Assembly: GCA_965228215.1 (NCBI GenBank) | Contig: OZ245800.1 | Coordinates: 2,170,001-2,234,000 of the forward strand | Length of the DNA: 64,000 bases | Direction of reading: 5' to 3' | Source of the DNA: Maricaulis sp965228215 | Lineage (GTDB): Bacteria; Pseudomonadota; Alphaproteobacteria; Caulobacterales; Maricaulaceae | Shown here: positions 40,274 through 50,116 of the stretch, piece after piece | Position numbering within the stretch: position 1 is the stretch's first letter | Layout of the letters: each line of letters starts with the position of its first letter | The notes under the pieces: model-generated | The model's database searches: none | What the model saw: the letters and a program-made list of their open reading frames with translations, nothing else | What the model was told of the DNA's origin: nothing | Made by a program: the position numbers and the translations under genes

Positions 40274-41380
40274 TCAGACCGAGGTGATGATCAGGGCCAG
40301 GGCGAGCAGGGCAATGCTCAGAATGTAGAGGAATTTCAACAACAGGCTGCGCAGGACCGCGCCGAGCCAGCTCGACCGGTAAAAGCCTCGATCATTCAGT
40401 ACCTGGAGGGCAAGCACGCCAACGGATCCCGCCACGGCAAGCGCAATCATGCTTGGAACATGCCCTGAAGCCAGGCGCGCGAGAAGGATGATGACCGCGT
40501 AGACCGGCAGGTAGATCGCGTGCCAGTAGAGCGAATACACCACGTGTTCGATCAGCTTGCGGCGCGGGTGCACCATCAGATTCATCAAGGCGAAGGCCAG
40601 AACCATGAAGATCAGGGACTGGGTCGCCGCCGTATTGACCCGGTCCTCGAAGATGGACGGGTTCTGGATCGCGAACCGCGTGGCAGCGCCGAAATTCATG
40701 TTCTCGTCAAAGACGCCGAACTCGTTCTCGCAGGCCGGATTGTCCGGCAGGACCCGGCCTTCCGGCGAGGCACCGAACTCGAACAATTCAATCTGCACGA
40801 AAGTGTCGCGCGCGTAGACGAGCTGGCCACGCGAATTGATCTCGTCCGGCCCCGGCATGACACCGCAAACCCCGTCCGGTGATCTCTCGCCGGCATCGAA
40901 TCCGGTCTGGGATCCGGTGATCGCATCAAGGCGGGCCGTGATCTGCGCCGGGTCCTGGTCGCGGATCGACTCGCCGTCCGGTGACAGCGTGACGCCGATG
41001 ACGCGAACGTCCGCTGCCGACATCAGCAGGAAGAAGGCGAGGCTGACGATCAGGTAGAGACGGATAGGTGCCGTGAAGGAATTACGCTTGCCGTCGATAT
41101 AGGCGCGCGCGACCGCGCCGGGTTTCAGGATCAGTTGCTGCGCTGTCGTGAAGAACTTGCCTTCCCAGGCGAAGAGGCTGCCTGCGAGGTCCTTGATCAG
41201 AGCGTAAGCCGGCCGGCGGATATCCTCCGAGGATTGCCCGCACGCCGAACAGAACTCGCCCGTGAGCGCCGTGCCGCAATTGGCGCAGGCGCCGCGCGGT
41301 GTCGTGGCAACGGCCGCTCCTGAAGCGGCAGCGGCCGCATCAATTTTGTCCTGGGTATTCTCGTCCACGACCGACCTCAT
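40274..41380 (-). CDS. DUF3667 zinc-ribbon membrane protein
   Basis: The 368-residue protein begins with a zinc ribbon (GACANCGTALTGEFCSACGQ), followed by the DUF3667 core (FFTTAQQLILKPGAVARAYI, DGKRNSFTAPIRLYLIVSLA) and several helices, the last four in the C-terminal 130 residues. A periplasmic loop of about 110 residues separates the first and later helices. Function unknown. It is upstream of ssrA on the same strand; ssrA has its own promoter. Confidence 0.88.
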   Translation of the reverse strand: MRSVVDENTQDKIDAAAAASGAAVATTPRGACANCGTALTGEFCSACGQSSEDIRRPAYALIKDLAGSLFAWEGKFFTTAQQLILKPGAVARAYIDGKRNSFTAPIRLYLIVSLAFFLLMSAADVRVIGVTLSPDGESIRDQDPAQITARLDAITGSQTGFDAGERSPDGVCGVMPGPDEINSRGQLVYARDTFVQIELFEFGASPEGRVLPDNPACENEFGVFDENMNFGAATRFAIQNPSIFEDRVNTAATQSLIFMVLAFALMNLMVHPRRKLIEHVVYSLYWHAIYLPVYAVIILLARLASGHVPSMIALAVAGSVGVLALQVLNDRGFYRSSWLGAVLRSLLLKFLYILSIALLALALIITSV

Positions 41381-41466
41381 CCCCGTCCGGCGAAGATTGA
41401 TCAGAGATCACCAGCCGGCGGGGAAGGTCAAGCTCGCTGCGGCCGGTCGCGGCCGCGCGACGACAA

Positions 41467-41835
41467 TTACATGCAGAATACGTTGAGCTTGTTGCCGTCC
41501 GGGTCGCGGAAATAGCCGGCGTAGAAACCACCATCGCCGCGCGGTCCGGCCTCGCCTTCATCCTGTGCGCCGAGCTCGATGGCCAGTTTGTAGACCTTGT
41601 CGACCTGTTCCTTGGACTCGGCCTGGAACGCCACCATGACACCATTGCCGATCGTGGCGTCATTCCCGTCGAACGGCTTGGTGAGACCGATGCCGGCACC
41701 GCCGCCCGGCTTGCCCCAGGCGATGAAATTGTCGAACTCCATCATGCGGGCCACACCGAATTCGGCGCAGATCTTGTCGTAAAAGGCAGCAGCCTTCTGA
41801 AGATCATTCGTACCAAGCGTCACATATCCAATCAT
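41467..41835 (-). CDS. VOC family (glyoxalase-like) protein
   Basis: From ATG 41835 (site GGGAGA) the product has 122 residues: MIGYVTLGTNDLQKAAAFYD at the start and YAGYFRDPDGNKLNVFCM at the end, the classic VOC beta-alpha-beta pattern with a terminal metal-ligand-type segment. The first His found in many VOC enzymes is replaced (GYVTLGTND). Such proteins bind metal and act in detoxification or resistance, or as non-catalytic members. Substrate unknown. Confidence 0.88.
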   Translation of the reverse strand: MIGYVTLGTNDLQKAAAFYDKICAEFGVARMMEFDNFIAWGKPGGGAGIGLTKPFDGNDATIGNGVMVAFQAESKEQVDKVYKLAIELGAQDEGEAGPRGDGGFYAGYFRDPDGNKLNVFCM

Positions 41836-42097
41836 GTCAGTCTCCCGTGGGGTCTGGCCCGCTTGCGGCGTGTGATGCAAGGCGTGCCGGGGTGGATGAT
41901 CCGGAGTGTTCCGGTTATGTTCTCGCGCGAAGCATGCCCGGGCCGTCGCCCGATGGCAAGCCGGAGAATTCGCATCGATGATATTCATCCTGTGGGTCCG
42001 CTGTCGCGCAATTTCCTGTGGACGGGCGTGATCAGCGGCATTCATCAAGGCCGAATCGCGTGTACTCTGTTCGGTCAGATCAGCCGGGAGTTTTGAG

Positions 42098-42957
<860 letters not shown>

Positions 42958-42961
<4 letters not shown>

Positions 42962-43275
42962 GCGGCGCCCTGACGGCGCTTGCCGCGCGGATCGGAGAGG
43001 TCTCCGACATCTATGCGCGCAATTACGCCATCGACCGTTCGGGCGACTGGCATCTCCTGAAACTCCAGGAGGAGATGGGTGAGCTGACGCAGTCCTATCT
43101 CGACGCAACGGGGCGGTCGCGGCGCGGCGCCGGTGACAGTGCGCGGGCCGAGATGGCTCGCGAGATGGCCGATGTGCTGGGCATGCTTCTCCTGCTGGCG
43201 CGCGATGAGGGCATCGATCTCGACGCGGCCGTGCAGGAGAAATGGCTGAGCTGGCTCGAGCGCGAAGACGCCTGA
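42958..43275 (+). CDS. MazG-like nucleotide pyrophosphohydrolase
   Basis: A 105-residue all-helical protein with the metal-binding pattern LQEEMGELTQSYL and EMAREMADVLGMLLLLARDE, as in MazG and dCTP/dUTP pyrophosphatases. It starts with GTG, overlapping the thyA stop by four bases. In this operon it may supply or clean pyrimidine nucleotides (for example by making dUMP), an inference from context. Confidence 0.85.
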
Positions 43276-43688
43276 TGGCTTCCAGTGCGCCACAGATCAT
43301 CGCCCGGTCGGGCATTTCGGCGCGGGTCGAAACGGATCCGGGCGCCGGCGGTCTCTTCCAGCTGGTCGTCCGGCGCGCCACCCTGGTCTCACGTCTGCCG
43401 TGTCGGGGGCATCGTCCGGATTCTGACGAGCCGGCCATTCTGCTGCAGGCCGCCATGCGCGAGACGGCTTTTTTCGACAAGTGCGATGACATTCTTGAAT
43501 GGGCCGGGGAATTGTCGCTTGATCCCGGCGCGCCGGACGTGCTGGACGAGTTCCGGTCCTTCGATGCCGCACGGACCAGCTTGATCGAATTGATCGGGCA
43601 GGCGGCGTATGATGCCCTGCAACTGGAATTGGCCATGGGGCAGGCCATCAGTGCGGCCGCCTCGGCCCTGAATCGCAAAGACGACTGA
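43275..43688 (+). CDS. hypothetical protein of the thyA-folA operon
   Basis: From ATG 43275 (overlapping the preceding stop as TGATG) the product has 137 residues. The N-terminal half is probably beta-rich (ISARVETDPGAGGLFQLVVR), the C-terminal half helical (AARTSLIELIGQAAYDALQL). No signal peptide, membrane segment or catalytic motif is evident and I do not recognise the family. The tight spacing with MazG-like and folA genes suggests co-expression. Confidence 0.72.
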   Translation: MASSAPQIIARSGISARVETDPGAGGLFQLVVRRATLVSRLPCRGHRPDSDEPAILLQAAMRETAFFDKCDDILEWAGELSLDPGAPDVLDEFRSFDAARTSLIELIGQAAYDALQLELAMGQAISAAASALNRKDD

Positions 43689-43689
43689 C

Positions 43690-44217
43690 ATGCCCACCAT
43701 CGTTCCCCGCACCAGCCTGATCGCCGCGCGCGGCCGCAACAACGTCATCGGCAGTGAAGGTGACCTGCCGTGGCGGCTGTCCAGCGATCTCAAACTCTTC
43801 AAGGCGCTGACACGCGGAAAGCCGGTCATCATGGGGCGCAAGACCTGGGAAAGCCTGCCGCGCAAACCGCTGCCGGGCCGGTTGAACATCGTGGTGACCC
43901 GCCAGGCCGGATACCGCGCCGAGGGCGCGCAGGTCGTCGGTGATCTCGGGGATGCCTTTGACGCGGCCTTCATGCAGGCCAATACCGACCAGGTCGACGA
44001 GATTTTCGTGATCGGTGGCGCGCAGATCTACGCGGCGACCATAGAACTGGCGGACCGGCTCTATCTGACGGAGGTTGATGCGGCCCCACCGGGCGAGGCG
44101 GAATTCCCGCATTTTGACGAAGCGGACTGGTCGGAACTGGGCCGGGAAGCCTATGATGCCGGCGAGGATGACGAACACGCTTTCGTCTTCCGGGCGTTGG
44201 AGCGTACCCCTGGATAA
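43690..44217 (+). CDS. folA: dihydrofolate reductase
   Basis: The 175-residue enzyme regenerates tetrahydrofolate, which thymidylate synthase consumes. Visible motifs are LIAARGRNNVIGSEGDLPWR, KPVIMGRKTWESLPRKPLPG, VVTRQ and the NADPH-binding IFVIGGAQIY. It closes the thyA group; the start is two bases after the preceding gene. Length is slightly above the usual 160. Confidence 0.95.
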   Translation: MPTIVPRTSLIAARGRNNVIGSEGDLPWRLSSDLKLFKALTRGKPVIMGRKTWESLPRKPLPGRLNIVVTRQAGYRAEGAQVVGDLGDAFDAAFMQANTDQVDEIFVIGGAQIYAATIELADRLYLTEVDAAPPGEAEFPHFDEADWSELGREAYDAGEDDEHAFVFRALERTPG

Positions 44218-44324
44218 TCAAAAGGGGGGACTCGCCTTCTGCGCATCCCTCCATCCGGCCCTTGAACCCGAGCACGCATCGTTTCATTTAAGACGGTGAA
44301 CAGACGAGAGGATCGAACGCGATC

Positions 44325-45464
44325 ATGTCCTGGAATGACAATAAAGGCGGCGGTCAGGGCCCTTGGGGCTCCGGCGGCGGCGGCAATGGTCAAAATCCCT
44401 GGGGCCAGCGCCCGCAGGGTGGTGGAGGCGGCGGCGGTCAGGAACCGCCCGATCTCGATGAGGTCGTTCGCCAGATGCAGCGCAATCTGCGCGGCATTTT
44501 CGGTGGCGGCGGCGGCAAGTCCGGCTCGGGCGGCAGCGGTGGAAGCGCATTCGGCTTCGGCCTGATCCTGCTGATCCTGGTCGCAGTCTGGTTCGCCATC
44601 CCGGGAAGCGGCTGGTACCAGGTGGGGCCGAACCAGAACGGTGTCGTTCTGCGTTTCGGTGAATACACCCGCACCACCAATCCGGGTCTGCACTTCAAAC
44701 TGCCGACCCCGATCGAAACCGTACTCCTGCCGGAAGTCACGACGACCAATTCGATCACGATCGGCAATGGCCCGGAGGGCCAGATGCTGACGCGGGACGA
44801 GAACATCGTCGATCTCGACTTCGCCGTGCAGTGGCGTGTCGACCTGTCCTATCCCGACGGTGTCCGGGATTATCTCTTCAACGTGCGCCGTCCCGAAAAC
44901 ACGGTCCGCGCGGTTGCCGAGAGTGCGATGCGCGAAGTCATCGGTACGTCGGATCTCGAATTCATCATCACCGAGGGCCGCGGCGAGGTTTCGCAGCGTA
45001 CCCGTGAGCTGGTCCAGGCCACGCTGAATGAATACGAGGCCGGTATCCAGATCCTCCAGATCAACCTGCAGACGGCCCAGCCGCCGGCCAGCGTGATCGA
45101 GTCCTTCCGCGATGTTGACGTCGCCGAACAGGATGCCGAGCGGGCCCGCCTGGAAGCCACCGCCCATGCCAACCGGGTCATCCCGGCGGCACGCGGTGTC
45201 GCTGCCCAGCTGACCCAGTCCGCCCAGGCCTATCGCGACTCCGTGATTGCCCAGGCCCAGGGTGATGCCGACCGTTTCGTGTCGATCTACGAGGAATATG
45301 CCCAGGCGCCGGAAGTGACGCGCCAGCGCATGTATCTGGAAACGATGGAACGCGTCTTCGCGCGCTCCGATCTCCTGGTGCTGGACGGTGAGGCCGGTGC
45401 CTTGCCCTACCTGCCGCTCAACGAGCTGGGCCAGTCCCGCAACCGTACGCAGGGAGGTCAGTAA
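44325..45464 (+). CDS. hflK: HflK, SPFH-family FtsH regulator
   Basis: The 379-residue protein has a Gly-rich cytoplasmic N-terminus (residues 1-75), one membrane helix (FGFGLILLILVAVWFAIPGS), then a SPFH domain starting WYQVGPNQNGVVLRFGEYTR. HflK and HflC form a membrane complex around the protease FtsH. The next gene, hflC, starts at the last base of the stop codon. Confidence 0.95.
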   Translation: MSWNDNKGGGQGPWGSGGGGNGQNPWGQRPQGGGGGGGQEPPDLDEVVRQMQRNLRGIFGGGGGKSGSGGSGGSAFGFGLILLILVAVWFAIPGSGWYQVGPNQNGVVLRFGEYTRTTNPGLHFKLPTPIETVLLPEVTTTNSITIGNGPEGQMLTRDENIVDLDFAVQWRVDLSYPDGVRDYLFNVRRPENTVRAVAESAMREVIGTSDLEFIITEGRGEVSQRTRELVQATLNEYEAGIQILQINLQTAQPPASVIESFRDVDVAEQDAERARLEATAHANRVIPAARGVAAQLTQSAQAYRDSVIAQAQGDADRFVSIYEEYAQAPEVTRQRMYLETMERVFARSDLLVLDGEAGALPYLPLNELGQSRNRTQGGQ

Positions 45465-46342
45465 TGTTCAGAACCTTCGGAATCGTCATTCTGGCCATCG
45501 TGGTCTTCGTCGGCCTGCAGAGCATGTTCACCGTCAATGAACGCCAGCAGGCGCTGGTGCTGCAATTCGGTGAACCGGTCCGCTCGGTGAATGCACCGGC
45601 AGATCCGGATCCGGGCCTGCATTTCAAACTGCCCTTCGTCAACGAGGTGCTGATCTTCGACAAGCGCAATATCGAGTTCGATATGCAGCCGGAAGAGATC
45701 CAGGCCTCCGACCAGGTGCGCCTCGTTGTGGATGCTTTCCTGCGCTATCGCGTGGTGGATCCGCTGCGTTTCTACCAGACGGTCCGTGACGAGCAGGGCG
45801 CCCAGCTGCGTCTGCGTTCGATCATGGATGACAGCCTGCGCGGCGTCATCGCCTCAATCCCGTCCCAGGACGTTATCTCCGGCCAGCGTGCCGAGCTGAT
45901 GGTCCGCGTCCAGACGGCCGTGGAAGAACAGGTCGCCAACCAGCAGCTGGGTATCGAGGTCATCGATGTCCGCATCCTGCGGGCCGACCTGCCGCAGCAG
46001 ATCGCCGAACGCGTCTTCCAGCGCATGCGCTCCGAGCGTGAACAAGAAGCCGCACGTATCCGCGCTGAAGGCGAGCAGCAGGCCACTGAGATCCGGGCCG
46101 ATGCCGATCGTGAAGCGACCATCATCCAGGCCGAGGCCCGCGCTGAATCCGAGCGCATCCGCGGTGAGGGTGATGCCCAGCGGAACGCGATCTATGCCGA
46201 GGCCTATGGCCGCGACCAGGATTTCTTCCAGTTCTACCGGACCATGCAGTCCTACGAGCTGGCGATCCAGGACGGCACGCCGATCGTGATCCCGCCGGAC
46301 TCGGAATTCTTCGAGTATTTCAGCGGTCAGCGCGGCGAATAG
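45464..46342 (+). CDS. hflC: HflC, SPFH-family FtsH regulator
   Basis: A 292-residue partner of HflK: an N-terminal membrane helix (FGIVILAIVVFVGLQSM), SPFH domain (TVNERQQALVLQFGEPVRSV, DPGLHFKLPFVNEVLIFDKR) and a long helical region rich in Glu, Arg and Ala (residues about 190-250). It overlaps hflK by one base and is followed by a DUF2065 gene. Confidence 0.96.
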   Translation: MFRTFGIVILAIVVFVGLQSMFTVNERQQALVLQFGEPVRSVNAPADPDPGLHFKLPFVNEVLIFDKRNIEFDMQPEEIQASDQVRLVVDAFLRYRVVDPLRFYQTVRDEQGAQLRLRSIMDDSLRGVIASIPSQDVISGQRAELMVRVQTAVEEQVANQQLGIEVIDVRILRADLPQQIAERVFQRMRSEREQEAARIRAEGEQQATEIRADADREATIIQAEARAESERIRGEGDAQRNAIYAEAYGRDQDFFQFYRTMQSYELAIQDGTPIVIPPDSEFFEYFSGQRGE

Positions 46343-46343
46343 C

Positions 46344-46541
46344 GTGATCCAGACGCTCCTGCTGGGACTGGGCATTGCTCTCGCAATCGAGGGCATTGCC
46401 TACGCCCTGGCTCCGAGCGGCATGAAATCCCTGATCGAGATGGTCAGGAACAGCAATGACGACCAGCTCCGTGCCGCGGGGCTGGTCGCTCTTCTTCTGG
46501 GGCTTGGTCTGGTTTGGCTTGCGACCCGCGGGTCTGCATGA
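46344..46541 (+). CDS. DUF2065 (YjeT-like) small membrane protein
   Basis: A 65-residue protein with two helices and the family core GIALAIEGIAYALAPSGMK followed by LRAAGLVALLLGLGLVWLA. It starts with GTG two bases after hflC. YjeT-like proteins often follow hflKC. Function unknown. Confidence 0.88.
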   Translation: MIQTLLLGLGIALAIEGIAYALAPSGMKSLIEMVRNSNDDQLRAAGLVALLLGLGLVWLATRGSA

Positions 46542-46626
46542 CAGCCACGTCATGCGATTGACGATCCCGTCAAGCCGGTTGCGGCCCCGGCCCGCGAGGC
46601 GTTACTTACTGGGGTAACGAATCCGA

Positions 46627-48039
46627 ATGTCCAAACTTGTGTCGATACCCGTCATGCGCCGATTGATCGCCTTCCTGATTATTCTTGTCCTGCCGCTCGC
46701 AGCCCAGGCCCATCCGGCGCCGGACGGGTTTGCGGACCTCGCGGAACGCCTGTCTCCTGCCGTGGTCAATATCTCGGCCGCGCAGCGCCTGAATGGCGAG
46801 GACGGCCTGCCGGAATTCCCGGAGGGTTCTCCGCTGGAACGCTTCAACGATATTTTCGGCAATGCCCCGCAGATCGCGAACTCGCTCGGATCGGGTTTCA
46901 TCATCGATTCAGCCGGCATCGTGGTGACCAATAATCACGTCATCGACGGCGCGGATGATGTCGAGGTCTCGCTGCCGGATGGCCGGGTGTTTCCTGCCGA
47001 AGTGATCGGCGTGGACCCGGTCACCGACCTGGCTGTACTGCGCATGGATGTCGATGAGGCGATGCCATCCGTGTCCTTCGGCGACAGTGACAGTGCGCGC
47101 GTGGGTGACTGGGTGATCGCGATCGGCAATCCCTTCGGTCTCGGCGGAACACTGACGGCGGGTGTCGTCTCGGCTCGCGGGCGTGATGCCGGCGGCCAGT
47201 ATGACGACTACATCCAGACCGATGTGGCCATCAATACGGGCAATTCCGGTGGTCCGCTCTTCGACATGGACGGCAATGTGATCGGCGTGAACACACTGAT
47301 CCTCTCGCCCACGGGCGCCAGTGTCGGCATTTCCCTGTCCATTCCCTCGAACATCGCTACGCGCGTGGTCGACCAGCTTGTCGAGTATGGCGAGACGCGC
47401 CGCGGTTGGCTTGGCGTGAGCGTCCAGGCCGTGACGGCCGAAATGGCCGAGGCGTCCGGGCTCGACACGCCCTATGGCGCAATCATTTCGCGCATCGAGG
47501 ACGGCGGTCCTGCCGACGCGGCAGGCTTCCGCCTCGGCGATCTGGTGACCTCCTTCGGCGGCGAACGTGTCCGCAACAGCCGGACCTTCCCGCGCATGGT
47601 GGCCGAAACCGAGATCGGTGCCGAGGTCGAGATCGAGGTCATCCGCCGCGACCGTCCGGTCACGCTGACGGCTACGGTGGGTGAGCTGGAGCGTGATGGT
47701 GCAGACGCCGACACGCCCTCGAACTCCGGCGCTGTGATCACGCCTGACGCGGGGTCGACGAACGAGATCCTCGGGCTGACCCTGGGCGAGCTGACGCCGA
47801 CCACGCGCCGTCGCTTCCGGGTCCATCCCGATGCTGAAGGTGTGCTGGTGACCGAGGTCGATGCGGGCAGTGATGCAGCCGGAAAGGTCCGTCCGGGTGA
47901 TGTGATCGAACAGGTCGAATTCACCAATGTCGCCACGATCGAAGAGATCCGCGAGATCGTGGATGCGGCCGGTGGTTCCCCGGTTCGTCTCCAGCTCAAT
48001 CGCGGCGGGCAATTCGTCCTGCAATCCGTCCGGCCGTGA
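46627..48039 (+). CDS. Deg/HtrA-type periplasmic serine protease
   Basis: The 470-residue protein has a signal peptide (MRRLIAFLIILVLPLAAQA region), a trypsin-like domain with His104 (NNHVIDG), Asp134 (DLAVLR) and Ser207 (GNSGGPL), and two PDZ domains (from about 265 and 375). It degrades or refolds misfolded envelope proteins. The order hflK-hflC-DUF2065-degP-miaA agrees with other Alphaproteobacteria. Its stop overlaps the miaA start. Confidence 0.94.
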   Translation: MSKLVSIPVMRRLIAFLIILVLPLAAQAHPAPDGFADLAERLSPAVVNISAAQRLNGEDGLPEFPEGSPLERFNDIFGNAPQIANSLGSGFIIDSAGIVVTNNHVIDGADDVEVSLPDGRVFPAEVIGVDPVTDLAVLRMDVDEAMPSVSFGDSDSARVGDWVIAIGNPFGLGGTLTAGVVSARGRDAGGQYDDYIQTDVAINTGNSGGPLFDMDGNVIGVNTLILSPTGASVGISLSIPSNIATRVVDQLVEYGETRRGWLGVSVQAVTAEMAEASGLDTPYGAIISRIEDGGPADAAGFRLGDLVTSFGGERVRNSRTFPRMVAETEIGAEVEIEVIRRDRPVTLTATVGELERDGADADTPSNSGAVITPDAGSTNEILGLTLGELTPTTRRRFRVHPDAEGVLVTEVDAGSDAAGKVRPGDVIEQVEFTNVATIEEIREIVDAAGGSPVRLQLNRGGQFVLQSVRP

Positions 48040-48953
48040 CCGATTGCCTGCTCATTGCGGGCCCGACCGCGGCAGGCAAGACAGCCCTGGCCCTAGCAGC
48101 TGCCCGGCAGCTCGACGGTGAAATCATCAATGCCGACTCGATGCAGGTCTATGAGGGCCTGCACCTGATCACGGCGCGACCCTCGGATGACGAGATTGCG
48201 CAGGCTCCGCATCATCTCTTCGGCAAGGTCGACCCTGCGACGCGCTTTTCTGTCGGCGAATGGACCGCCGCGGCGCTGCCGCTGATCGGGCAGATTAAGG
48301 ACCGCGGCCGCACGCCGATCATCGTCGGCGGGACCGGGCTCTATTTTCTTGCGCTAACCAAGGGGCTCGCGCCGGTACCCGAAATCGATACGGCCAGCCG
48401 GGAACGGGCCGAGCGCCTGATCGCCGAACAGGGGCTGGACGGTTTGCGCCAGGAGGCCGAGAGGTTTGATCCTGGAGCGACAGCAAGGATCGAACCCGCC
48501 GACCGTCAGCGCCTTCAGCGCATTGTCGAGGTCGGCTACGCGACGGGCGAGGCGCTTTCGAGCTTCCACAAGGACACGCATCCGCTTCTTCCGGAAGGAA
48601 GCTGGCGCGGCATGGTGATCGAACCGGATCGTGAGGCGCTCTATGCGCGGATCGACCAGCGTTTCGACCTGATGCTAGACGCCGGGGCGCTCGAGGAAGT
48701 CGAGGCCTTCATGAGCCGCGATCTCGACCCGGATCTGCCTGCGATGAAGGCGCTGGGCGTGCCGCCGCTGATGGCTTTCCTGCGCGCAGAGATGTCTCGC
48801 GAAGAGGCGGTGGAATTGTCCAAGCGCGACAGCCGCCGCTATGCCAAACGCCAGCTCACCTGGTTCCGTAACCAGCATGCAGATTGGGACCGGATCCGGG
48901 ATCTGGACGCCGCCGCCGCCCGGGCTGCGCTGGTTGATTTGCTTGCATCCTGA
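48036..48953 (+). CDS. miaA: tRNA dimethylallyltransferase
   Basis: The 305-residue enzyme adds a dimethylallyl group to A37 of tRNAs that read UNN codons. Motifs are the P-loop GPTAAGKT (7-14), NADSMQVYEGLHLITARPSD and IIVGGTGLYFLALTKGLAP, and the C-terminal KRDSRRYAKRQLTWFRNQ. GTG start overlapping the protease stop codon. Confidence 0.96.
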   Translation: MTDCLLIAGPTAAGKTALALAAARQLDGEIINADSMQVYEGLHLITARPSDDEIAQAPHHLFGKVDPATRFSVGEWTAAALPLIGQIKDRGRTPIIVGGTGLYFLALTKGLAPVPEIDTASRERAERLIAEQGLDGLRQEAERFDPGATARIEPADRQRLQRIVEVGYATGEALSSFHKDTHPLLPEGSWRGMVIEPDREALYARIDQRFDLMLDAGALEEVEAFMSRDLDPDLPAMKALGVPPLMAFLRAEMSREEAVELSKRDSRRYAKRQLTWFRNQHADWDRIRDLDAAAARAALVDLLAS

Positions 48954-49049
48954 GCCGCAGGCGTGAATAGGGCGGTTTCAGACCTGTCGCTGGACAGGCA
49001 GGCCGCGCCGCCGTCCTAATCGCGGCTTCAATCAGGGGTGATTCCCATC

Positions 49050-50054
49050 GTGACCAAATCCGACGACGAACCGCTCTACACCGCCGATATCGACCTGGCA
49101 CCGATCCGCGATCTGCGCCTGGCCATTATCGGTTACGGCAATCACGGCCGGTCGCACGCCCTGTGCCTGCGCGACAGTGGTGCAAAGCAGATCCGCATTG
49201 CCCTGCGCGAGGGGTCGCGCTCGCGCGCAAAGGCCGAAGCGGATGGGTTCGACGTGGTCAGCCTGCCAGAGGCCGCGGCCTGGGCGGACGCGATCGCGCT
49301 GCTCGCCGCCGACGAGGCGCACCGGCAGATCTGGACCGAGGCCATCCTCCCGCATCGCAAACCGGGTCAGGCATTGATCCTGTGTCACGGCTTTTCCGTG
49401 CATTACGGTCTGATCGAGCCGCCGGCCGATGCCGACGTCATTCTTGCGGCGGCCAAGGGGCCGGGCGGGGCTGTGCGCCAGGAATTCGAGCAGGGTCGGG
49501 GTCTGATCGGCTATTGGGCGATCCACCGGGACGCGTCAGGCAGCGCCCGCGAGCTCGCCCTGGCGTATCTCGCCGGAATCGGCAGCGGCAATGTCGGCAT
49601 TTTCCCGACCTCATTCCGCGAGGAGACCGTGTCCGACCTGTTCGGCGAGCAGGTCGTTCTCGTCGGCGGTCTCGTGGCCCTGGCCAAGGCAAGCTATGAA
49701 CGCCTGACCGCTGCGGGCGTGTCGCCGCGCATGGCCTACATCGATTGTGTGCATGAAATCAAATACCTGGCTGATCTGATGCAGGCGCGCGGAATCGCCG
49801 GAATGTATGAGGCAATCTCCGACACGGCCGAGTTCGGCGCCCGTCAGATCGAGGACAGGATTGCGGGTCCTGAATTGCGTCGGGTGTTCGACGAGGCCAT
49901 GGCCGATATCGAGAGCGACCGGTTCGCCCGCAAATGGGTCGAGACCTATGAGGCCGGCAATGCCATGGCCGCCGAGAGAGCCGTGGACAAGTCGCTGGAG
50001 ATCGAAAAAACCGGTGAGGAATTGCGTCGCAGACTTTCCCCTGCCACGAAATAG
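49050..50054 (+). CDS. ilvC: ketol-acid reductoisomerase-like protein (divergent IlvC)
   Basis: The product (334 residues from GTG 49050; GTG 49038 also possible) matches class I IlvC in length and order: GYGNHGRSHALCLRDSG (NADPH site), LCHGFSVHYG with the His, AAKGPGGAVRQEF, the metal-binding TSFREETVSDLFGEQVVLVG, and VHEIKYLADLMQARGIAGMY. Several usually strict positions are changed (GYGSQ to GYGNH, GPGH to GPGG, AHGFN to CHGFS). IlvC acts in valine and isoleucine synthesis, yet ilvB and ilvN are absent here. It could be the genuine enzyme or a repurposed paralogue. Confidence 0.85.
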   Translation: MTKSDDEPLYTADIDLAPIRDLRLAIIGYGNHGRSHALCLRDSGAKQIRIALREGSRSRAKAEADGFDVVSLPEAAAWADAIALLAADEAHRQIWTEAILPHRKPGQALILCHGFSVHYGLIEPPADADVILAAAKGPGGAVRQEFEQGRGLIGYWAIHRDASGSARELALAYLAGIGSGNVGIFPTSFREETVSDLFGEQVVLVGGLVALAKASYERLTAAGVSPRMAYIDCVHEIKYLADLMQARGIAGMYEAISDTAEFGARQIEDRIAGPELRRVFDEAMADIESDRFARKWVETYEAGNAMAAERAVDKSLEIEKTGEELRRRLSPATK

Positions 50055-50116
50055 CCAATAATCGGCACAATCTGATAGATAATGATGGATTCACAACTGC
50101 GCTGCGGGGGCGAGGA

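Noticed and set aside
46538..46618. Terminator after the DUF2065 gene
   Set aside because: Small palindromes (GCATGAC-GTCATGC, GTTAC-GTAAC) are present but none has a stable GC stem with a T run.
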